The notes below the pieces were generated by a model. It ran no database searches, was not told the DNA's origin, and was given only the letters and a program-made list of their open reading frames with translations. From assembly GCA_030618675.1 (NCBI GenBank), contig JAUXCV010000004.1:1-24624 (forward strand): a DNA stretch of 24,624 nucleotides, written 5' to 3'. This DNA is from Acidimicrobiia bacterium (GTDB lineage: Bacteria > Actinomycetota > Acidimicrobiia > Spongiisociales > UBA5794). The position numbers were made by a program, and so were the translations under genes. Shown here piece by piece: positions 14,200 to 20,247 of this stretch (positions are counted from its first letter, which is position 1; each line of letters opens with the position of its first letter).

Positions 14200-15750
14200 G
14201 TGAGCACCGAAGATCACATCAAGAAGCTACGAGTCCTACGCGAGGACGCCGTTGCCCCGGTCAACCAACGCGCTGTCGACCGCCAACACGATCTCGGGAA
14301 ACTCTGTGCGCGGGAGCGGATCGACCTGCTCCTCGACAAGGGCTCGTTCCAGGAACTCGACATGTTCGTGAAACACCACGCCTTGGGCTTCGGCATCGAA
14401 GACAACCGCCCCTTCGGCGATGCCGTCGTCACCGGCTATGGCAAGGTCGACGGACGGAACGTATTCGTCTACGCGGAGGACTTCACCACCTACGGCGGGA
14501 GCCTCGGTGCGGCTGTCGCCGACAAGATCTGCAAGGTGATGGACCTCGCGATGGACAACGGCGCCCCGATCATCGGTATCAAAGACTCGGGCGGCGCCAG
14601 GATCCAAGAGGGTGTGGCGTCGCTGCACGGGTACGGACGGATCTTCGAGCGGAACGTTCGAGCCTCGGGGGTGATCCCCCAGATCTCGATCGTCATGGGA
14701 CCGTGCGCCGGTGGCGCCGTCTACTCACCAGCGATCACCGACTTCGTCTTCCAGGTCGAAGAGACGGCCCACCTCTTCATCACCGGCCCCGAGGTCATCA
14801 AAACTGTGACCGGCGAGGAAGTCACCATGGAAGAACTCGGAGGCGCCCGCGCTCACGCGACCCGATCCGGAGTCACTCACTTCGTGGTTCCGGACGACCG
14901 GTCGGCGATGGAGGAGGTCCGCTACCTGCTCTCGTTCCTGCCGCAGAACAACATGGAAGTCGCTCCCTTCTTCACCCCGCTCGATCGCCCCGACCGCATG
15001 GACGAGATGCTCACGACGATCATCCCGGATTCGCCGAATCAGCCGTACGACATGGTCGACGTCGTTCAATCGATCGTCGACGACGGAGATTTCTACCAGG
15101 TGCACGAGCACTTCGCTCCGAACCTGATCGTCGGGTTCGCCCGTCTCGATGGATACACGATCGGCGTCGTCGGGAACCAACCCGCGGCTCTCGCCGGGAC
15201 ACTGGACATCGACGCATCATCCAAGGGAGCAAGATTCGTGCGCTTCTGCGATGCTTTCAACATCCCGTTGGTGACGCTCGTCGACGTACCAGGCTTCCTG
15301 CCCGGCGTCGGGCAGGAACACGCAGGCATCATCCGTCACGGGGCCAAGCTCCTCTATGCGTTCTCAGAGGCAACCGTGCCGCGGGTGACCGTGATCACTC
15401 GCAAGGCCTACGGTGGAGCGTTCCTCGTCATGAACGCTCGCGCGGTACGGGCCGACATCGCATTCGCGTGGCCTACCGCGGAGATCGCCGTGATGGGAGC
15501 GAAAGGGGCCGTGAACATCATCCATCGCAAGGAGTTGCGTGAGGCTGATGACGCCGAAGCCGAAGGCCAGCGACTGGTCGATGACTACGAGGATCGGTTC
15601 AACAACCCCTATGTCGCCGCCGAAAGGGGCTACATCGACGACGTCATCGAGGCACGCGAGACGAGGCCTCGTCTGATCCGTGCCCTGGATATGCTGCGCA
15701 ACAAGAGGGAAGCGACACCACCGAGGAAGCACGGCAACATCCCGTTGTAG
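14200..15750 (+). CDS. pccB: Acyl-CoA carboxylase carboxyltransferase (beta) subunit
   Basis: A 516-residue carboxyltransferase that moves CO2 from carboxybiotin to an acyl-CoA. Motifs: LCARERIDLLLDKGSFQE, the first oxyanion region SGGARIQEGV and MGPCAGGAVYSPA, the ITGPEVIKTVTGEEV segment, the second-half DVPGFLPGVGQEHAGIIRHGAKLLYAF, and TRKAYGGAFLVM then WPTAEIAVMGAKGAVNI. Length fits PccB/AccD of actinobacteria. At residue 409 Leu replaces the Asp (GGAYDVM) that determines substrate choice in Streptomyces PccB, so acetyl-CoA use is possible. The GTG at 14200 has GGGAG 4 bases upstream. It pairs with the alpha subunit at 16777, separated by a reversed gene. The symbol reflects family and neighbouring mutase, not proven substrate. 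Confidence 0.93.
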   Translation: MSTEDHIKKLRVLREDAVAPVNQRAVDRQHDLGKLCARERIDLLLDKGSFQELDMFVKHHALGFGIEDNRPFGDAVVTGYGKVDGRNVFVYAEDFTTYGGSLGAAVADKICKVMDLAMDNGAPIIGIKDSGGARIQEGVASLHGYGRIFERNVRASGVIPQISIVMGPCAGGAVYSPAITDFVFQVEETAHLFITGPEVIKTVTGEEVTMEELGGARAHATRSGVTHFVVPDDRSAMEEVRYLLSFLPQNNMEVAPFFTPLDRPDRMDEMLTTIIPDSPNQPYDMVDVVQSIVDDGDFYQVHEHFAPNLIVGFARLDGYTIGVVGNQPAALAGTLDIDASSKGARFVRFCDAFNIPLVTLVDVPGFLPGVGQEHAGIIRHGAKLLYAFSEATVPRVTVITRKAYGGAFLVMNARAVRADIAFAWPTAEIAVMGAKGAVNIIHRKELREADDAEAEGQRLVDDYEDRFNNPYVAAERGYIDDVIEARETRPRLIRALDMLRNKREATPPRKHGNIPL

Positions 15751-15754
15751 ATAC

Positions 15755-15786
15755 ACCATCCTGAGAGATTGACCACGACGATGGTC
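15755..15786. terminator. Weak hairpin region between convergent genes
   Basis: In the 55-base gap between the carboxyltransferase gene and the reversed transglycosylase-like gene, GACCA (15771-15775) pairs with TGGTC (15782-15786) over a 6-base loop. A second option pairs ACCATC (15755-15760) with GATGGT (15780-15785). There is no T-tract. It is a plausible bidirectional stop only by position. Confidence 0.25.
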
Positions 15787-15805
15787 GCGTATCTTCGTGC
15801 GTGCG

Positions 15806-16600
15806 TCACGGTCGGCACGTCCAATGTGCCCACGCTGAGTCTCCAACGCCGAGCGAGTACCCGACGAGCCATGCGGCCGCGGCGATATTGGCTTCGGGCG
15901 AGAACGGCGACGCTCCCCGAAAGCCCGCTTGTTCCGACGAATGGTCCCATGTGCGATCGACGAACTGGAAGAGGCCGGAGGCGTTGCTCCTCGGGTTGCG
16001 GGCATCGGGATCACCGTTCGACTCGCAGTCGATGATCGACAGCGCCTCCTCGACCCGCTCCGGAGGGAAGTAGCGTTCGACGAGGGGTCGCCACTGCTCG
16101 ACGGGTCCGGTGGAAAGGGAATCCTCCGCTGGATCCGACGCAACCATCGCTGTGTGTTCCGCCTCGATCAGGAGCTTTGTGAGGTAACCCGCTTCAACGG
16201 ATGTCCAGTCAGGCGACGGATCGATCGATCCTGCAAGCCCGATCACGGCATCGAGCAAGGCATCGGTCTCGGGGTCCCCGAACACTCCGACTCGCTCGCC
16301 GGCACCGGCAACGGCCGCGACGAGGCCTGCGACCGCATCGAGGAACCAGCCTGCCCCATCGTGGTCGAGATCGGTGCGCTGGACGAGCAGATCAACGACG
16401 CGCTCTCGACGAGCGGGGTCTGTGATGAGCGAAGCGTGCGAGGAGATGTCGGGCGCCGTTTCGATCTCCCGCGACACGTCGGGGTTGAGATCAGCGTCCA
16501 CGGCGTACGCGTCGGCCGCCGGCAGCGCGGCGAGACCGAGCGCGACGAACAACACGATGAAGAGGCGGGGATACCGCATGGGGAGGCCCATGAGATGCAT
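15806..16600 (-). CDS. Secreted lysozyme/transglycosylase-like (SLT-fold) protein
   Basis: A 264-residue exported protein. A signal peptide (LFIVLFVALGLAALPAADAYA) ends near residue 33, then comes a helical region of unknown family (about 50-165) and a C-terminal SLT-like domain from about 168. There ALSIIDCESNG carries the probable catalytic Glu193, ASGLFQFVDRTW is the substrate-groove motif, and NIAAAAWLV follows. Two cysteines, C192 beside the Glu and C262 three residues from the end, could form a disulfide. Likely role: cleavage of peptidoglycan glycan strands. ATGs at 16600, 16591 and 16579 are possible; 16579 gives the most usual signal peptide, 16600 has a distant GAGGTG. It lies reversed between the two carboxylase genes, divergent from the alpha subunit. 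Confidence 0.82.
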   Translation of the reverse strand: MHLMGLPMRYPRLFIVLFVALGLAALPAADAYAVDADLNPDVSREIETAPDISSHASLITDPARRERVVDLLVQRTDLDHDGAGWFLDAVAGLVAAVAGAGERVGVFGDPETDALLDAVIGLAGSIDPSPDWTSVEAGYLTKLLIEAEHTAMVASDPAEDSLSTGPVEQWRPLVERYFPPERVEEALSIIDCESNGDPDARNPRSNASGLFQFVDRTWDHSSEQAGFRGASPFSPEANIAAAAWLVGYSLGVGDSAWAHWTCRP

Positions 16601-16708
16601 CAGCCTATGAACGCACCTCAGATACCGGTGCCATTGGTAACCCCGTCCCGATCGCCGGGGTCGGACTGACGACGATCAGACAGTTCCCTTCCGGCCTTCT
16701 CAGGAGCC

Positions 16709-16757
16709 TGCCGAGCAATGCATGTTGCCCATCTCAACTGCCCGGCATCGCTCGGCA
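16709..16757. promoter_or_regulatory. Inverted repeat in the promoter region upstream of the carboxylase alpha gene
   Basis: TGCCGAGC (16709-16716) and GCTCGGCA (16750-16757) are a perfect 8-base inverted repeat 33 bases apart, ending just before the alpha-subunit start. Between them lies GCAATGCATGTTGC, itself nearly symmetrical. This could be an operator for the carboxylase or an mRNA stem. The remaining part of the 167-base gap (16601-16767) also has a GC-rich CCCCG/CGGGG stem at about 16640-16662; I found no match to a riboswitch I know. Confidence 0.3.
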
Positions 16758-16776
16758 CACTCCTAGGATGCTCGGC

Positions 16777-18522
16777 GTGAAGTCTGTTCTCATCGCGAAT
16801 CGAGGCGAGATCGCCGTCCGCGTGATTCGTGCTGCTCACGATCTCGGACTTCGCACGATCGCCATCTACTCCGAACTGGACCGCGATGCCGTCCACGTCG
16901 ACCTTGCCGATGAAGCGTGGAACGTCGGCCCGGCGCCATCGTCCGAGTCCTACCTCAACGTCGGTCGCATCCTGGAGATCGCCCGCGAATCGAAGGCCGA
17001 TGCCATTCACCCCGGGTATGGCTTCCTCGCAGAGAACGCTTCCTTCGCCAGATCGGTCACCGATGCGGGCTTCATATGGGTCGGCCCCACCCCTGAGGCG
17101 ATCGCCACGATGGGAGACAAGATCGCTTCCCGAATTGCTGCCGCCCGGGCCGGTGTGGCGGCGGTTCCTGGAACAACCGAGCCACTCACAGACGTCTCAC
17201 AGGTCAAGGCCTTCGCCGACGAGCACGGTTGGCCGATCGCCATCAAGGCAGCCCACGGGGGTGGCGGCAAGGGACTCAAGGTTGTACGCGAAGACGGTGA
17301 CCTCGACTCGGCCTTCGAAGGAGCCAGGCGCGAGGCCGAGGCCTGGTTCGCCAACCCCGAGGTCTACGTCGAGCGATACCTCGACACACCGCGTCACATC
17401 GAAGCTCAGGTCATCTTCGATACCCACGGCAACGGGGTGTTTCTCGGCGAACGAGACTGTTCTCTCCAGCGACGCCACCAGAAGCTCATCGAAGAGACCC
17501 CGGCGCCGGCGTTCACCGACGAGCAACGGGCCGAACTCGGGCGAGCCGCTCTTGCCATCGGGCGCGCTGCCGGATATGTGAATGCCGGAACGGTCGAGTT
17601 CCTGCTCGACACGAACGGAGACCTGTTCTTCCTCGAGATGAACACGAGAATCCAGGTCGAACACACGATCACCGAAGAAACGACCGGCGTCGACCTCGTC
17701 GTGGAACAACTGCGCGTCGCCGCCGGTGAGATCCTCTCGTTCGACTCGGTCCAGCGGACGGGTCACGCCATCGAGTTCCGGATCAACGCGGAAGATCCTT
17801 CCCGTGGCTTCCTTCCTACGCCCGGCGAGCTCTCGACCTACCGTGAGCCGGCCGGACCCGGGATCCGTGTCGACAGCGGTGTCCGGCAGGGTTCGCGCAT
17901 CTCCCAGTACTACGACAACCTCATCGCCAAGCTCGTCGTCCGCGGACGGGATCGCGACGAAGCGATCCGCAGATCGATCCGGGCGCTGACCGAGTTCAAG
18001 ATCGAAGGGGTCGAGACGACGATCCCCGCCCACCTCCGGATTCTCCAGGGTTCCGATTTCCCCGCCGGCGATGTCCACACGCGTCTCGTCGAAGATTCCA
18101 TGGAATTCAGCGATCTCGGCACAGAGACCTCACCGGCGATACCGGAAGACGAGGAACTCCAAGAGCGCGACATCACCGTCGAAGTGGGCGGTCGACGCTT
18201 CGAGGTGAAGTACTGGTCACAGGTCATCGCTTCGACGGGATCGGGGCAACGCCCCGCACCGCGGCGCAGAGCCCCGAAGCTCAACAAGGAGCAGTCCGCC
18301 GGCTCCGGCGAGGGACTCGTGACCTCACCGATGCAGGGCACCATCGTGAAGGTTCACCACTCGGCCGGTGACTCGGTACGCGCCGGCGACCCGGTGTGTG
18401 TGCTCGAAGCGATGAAGATGGAGAACGAGATCAAGGCGCCCGCAAGCGGCGACATCGTGGACCTCCGCGTCCAACCCGGCGACACCGTCACAGCGGGTGC
18501 CGTGCTGATGGTGATCAGGTGA
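16777..18522 (+). CDS. pccA: Acyl-CoA carboxylase alpha subunit (biotin carboxylase + biotin carrier)
   Basis: A 581-residue enzyme that carboxylates biotin with ATP and bicarbonate. Order: N-terminal KSVLIANRGEIAVRVIRAA, HPGYGFLAENASFA, the ATP-grasp glycine loop HGGGGKGLKVV, the active-site EMNTRIQVEHTITEE (Ile where Leu is usual), a linker rich in Arg/Pro, and a C-terminal carrier domain with EAMKMEN, biotinylated Lys547. I prefer the GTG at 16777 because AGGA lies 8 bases upstream; the ATG at 16768 would add three residues and has no ribosome site, though a leaderless start there is possible. It works with the beta subunit at 14200 and is biotinylated by BirA (13446-14156). Its TGA stop overlaps the first unit of an octamer array. 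Confidence 0.94.
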   Translation: MKSVLIANRGEIAVRVIRAAHDLGLRTIAIYSELDRDAVHVDLADEAWNVGPAPSSESYLNVGRILEIARESKADAIHPGYGFLAENASFARSVTDAGFIWVGPTPEAIATMGDKIASRIAAARAGVAAVPGTTEPLTDVSQVKAFADEHGWPIAIKAAHGGGGKGLKVVREDGDLDSAFEGARREAEAWFANPEVYVERYLDTPRHIEAQVIFDTHGNGVFLGERDCSLQRRHQKLIEETPAPAFTDEQRAELGRAALAIGRAAGYVNAGTVEFLLDTNGDLFFLEMNTRIQVEHTITEETTGVDLVVEQLRVAAGEILSFDSVQRTGHAIEFRINAEDPSRGFLPTPGELSTYREPAGPGIRVDSGVRQGSRISQYYDNLIAKLVVRGRDRDEAIRRSIRALTEFKIEGVETTIPAHLRILQGSDFPAGDVHTRLVEDSMEFSDLGTETSPAIPEDEELQERDITVEVGGRRFEVKYWSQVIASTGSGQRPAPRRRAPKLNKEQSAGSGEGLVTSPMQGTIVKVHHSAGDSVRAGDPVCVLEAMKMENEIKAPASGDIVDLRVQPGDTVTAGAVLMVIR

Positions 18523-18589
18523 GTAGCTGAGTAGCTGAGTAGCGGAGTAGCTGAGTCGCTGAGTCGCTGAGTAGCTGAGTAGCTGAGTA
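18521..18589. repeat. Octamer tandem array (GAGTAGCT) filling a convergent gap
   Basis: Eight complete 8-base units: GAGTAGCT x2, GAGTAGCG, GAGTAGCT, GAGTCGCT x2, GAGTAGCT x2 (18521-18584), then a partial GAGTA. The first two bases are part of the TGA stop of the carboxylase alpha gene, and the array ends one base before the stop of the convergent mutase gene. In the plus direction each unit carries TAG and, at the junction, TGA; because 8 is not a multiple of 3 every frame is closed within 24 bases. Confidence 0.95.
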
Positions 18590-20146
18590 TCACGCGCTTG
18601 GGCGGTACCTGCCGAAGACGTCTGCTAGGGCGTTCGAGACTTCGCCTACTGTCGCTCCGATTCTCAGGGCTTCTCTCATCGGCGGCAGGAGGTTCTCGTC
18701 ACCGGCGGCGGTCTGCCGGACGGTCTCGAGAGCGACATCGACGGCGCCCGGGTCGCGTTTCGCTCGCAGTCGCTGCAAACGCTCGACCTGTTCGAACTCG
18801 ATCCGGGGATCAACGCGAAGCACCTTGTGATCGCCGGCCTCGTCAATCTGGAAGCGATTGACACCCACGATCACGGTCTCGTCGGACCCCACAGCCCGTG
18901 CGTATTCATATGCCGCGTTCTCGATCTCTCGCTGCTGGAAGCCCGATTCGATCGCTGCCACGGCGCCGCCGAGGTTGTCGATCCTCCCGATGAGATCCAT
19001 GGCCTCGGCTTCGAGTCGATCGGTCAACGACTCGACGAAGTACGACCCGGCGAGCGGGTCGATCACCGAGGCGACGCCGGATTCGTGGGCGAGGACCTGC
19101 TGTGTCCTGAGGGCGATCATCACGGCCTCCTCGGTCGGGAGACCCAGCGCCTCGTCATACGAGTTCGTGTGGAGCGACTGGGTGCCTCCGAGGACCGCAG
19201 CAAGTGCCTGATACGCCGTCCGAACCACGTTGTTGAAGGGCTGCTGCGCGGTCAACGTCGACCCTGCGGTCTGCGTGTGGAAGCGCATCCTCCACGAAGA
19301 CGGTGAAGTCGCACCGACGCGGACCCTCATGAGCCGAGCCCACATCCGACGGGCAGCCCGGAACTTCGCGGCTTCTTCGAAGAGATCGTTGTGGGAATTC
19401 CAGAAGAACGACAACCGGGGAGCGAAGACATCGACGTCGAGACCGGCCCGCTTCGCAGCGTCGATGTACGCGAGTCCGTTGGCGATGGTGAACGCTATCT
19501 CCTGGGCGGCGGTCGATCCGGCTTCGCGGATGTGGTAGCCACTGATCGAGATCGTGTTCCAGTTCGGCAGTTCGTCGACACAGTACGAGAACACGTCGGT
19601 GACCAGCCGCATCGAAGGGGCCGTCGGATAGATGTAGGTACCGCGGGCGATGTACTCCTTCAGAATGTCGTTCTGGATCGTTCCGCGCACACGATCAGCC
19701 GCCACCCCTTGCTCTTCGGCGACCAGTTGATAGAGCAGCAGGAGGATCGGCGCCGTCGAGTTGATCGTCATCGAAGTGGTGACGTCGTCGAGGGGGATCC
19801 GATCGAACAGCGCTCGCATGTCTTCGATCGAATCAACTGCGACACCGACCTTGCCGACCTCGCCGGCGGCCATCTCGTCATCAGAGTCGAGCCCCATCTG
19901 CGTCGGGAGATCGAAAGCCACCGAGAGTCCGGTCTGCCCGGCCGCGAGGAGCCTTCTGAACCGTTCGTTCGTCGACTTCGCGTCACCGAATCCCGCGTAC
20001 TGGCGCATGGTCCAGAGGCGCTCCGTGTACATCGATCGATAAGGGCCGCGAGTGTACGGATAGGACCCGGATGAGCCGAGTTCCTCACCCGGGTCCCAGT
20101 CGCGCCGATCATCGGGGCCGTACTCCGCTGGGTTTGATTCGTTCAT
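18590..20146 (-). CDS. Methylmalonyl-CoA mutase large (catalytic) subunit, separate from the B12-binding subunit
   Basis: A 518-residue TIM-barrel subunit of an acyl-CoA mutase that would convert methylmalonyl-CoA to succinyl-CoA with adenosylcobalamin. Residues known from Propionibacterium mutase map at exact spacing: Y89 to Y50 (RQYAGF), Q197 to Q158 (TIQND), R207 to R168 (YIARGTY), H244 to H205 (SGYH). Isobutyryl- and 2-hydroxyisobutyryl-CoA mutases change the Tyr and Arg positions, so methylmalonyl-CoA is favoured. The DLPTQMGLDSDD segment resembles archaeal-type stand-alone large subunits. The B12-binding domain is absent after residue 518 and must be a separate protein, not in this window. 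Its stop abuts the octamer array; the ATG at 20146 has only a weak ribosome site. Confidence 0.92.
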   Translation of the reverse strand: MNESNPAEYGPDDRRDWDPGEELGSSGSYPYTRGPYRSMYTERLWTMRQYAGFGDAKSTNERFRRLLAAGQTGLSVAFDLPTQMGLDSDDEMAAGEVGKVGVAVDSIEDMRALFDRIPLDDVTTSMTINSTAPILLLLYQLVAEEQGVAADRVRGTIQNDILKEYIARGTYIYPTAPSMRLVTDVFSYCVDELPNWNTISISGYHIREAGSTAAQEIAFTIANGLAYIDAAKRAGLDVDVFAPRLSFFWNSHNDLFEEAAKFRAARRMWARLMRVRVGATSPSSWRMRFHTQTAGSTLTAQQPFNNVVRTAYQALAAVLGGTQSLHTNSYDEALGLPTEEAVMIALRTQQVLAHESGVASVIDPLAGSYFVESLTDRLEAEAMDLIGRIDNLGGAVAAIESGFQQREIENAAYEYARAVGSDETVIVGVNRFQIDEAGDHKVLRVDPRIEFEQVERLQRLRAKRDPGAVDVALETVRQTAAGDENLLPPMREALRIGATVGEVSNALADVFGRYRPSA

Positions 20147-20192
20147 ATGTGGGGATCCGGGGTCTATCGGGAGTCTGTTCCTATGCTTTTCG

Positions 20193-20220
20193 CGAGTTCG
20201 ATGCTACCTGCGGGAACTCG
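20193..20220. promoter_or_regulatory. Inverted repeat in the mutase/PBP divergent gap
   Basis: CGAGTTC (20193-20199) and GAACTCG (20214-20220) are a perfect 7-base inverted repeat with a 14-base centre, in the 101-base region between the divergent mutase and penicillin-binding protein genes. It may be an operator. A TATGCT at 20182-20187 is a possible -10 for the PBP gene, without a recognisable -35. Confidence 0.3.
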
Positions 20221-20247
20221 ACCGCAAGCGGAAGCGTGTGTTACACG

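Noticed and set aside
13653..15542. Plus-strand open frame spanning birA antisense and the carboxyltransferase in another frame
   Set aside because: Runs across two well-supported genes and shows no domain.
16601..16767. Riboswitch (c-di-AMP ydaO type, cobalamin or other) upstream of the transglycosylase-like or carboxylase gene
   Set aside because: GC-rich stems exist, but I could not match the conserved core of any class. An Rfam/Infernal scan would decide.
20071..20247. N-terminal extension of the PBP
   Set aside because: Would overlap the divergent mutase gene, and places about 59 non-conserved residues before the basic tail and membrane helix.
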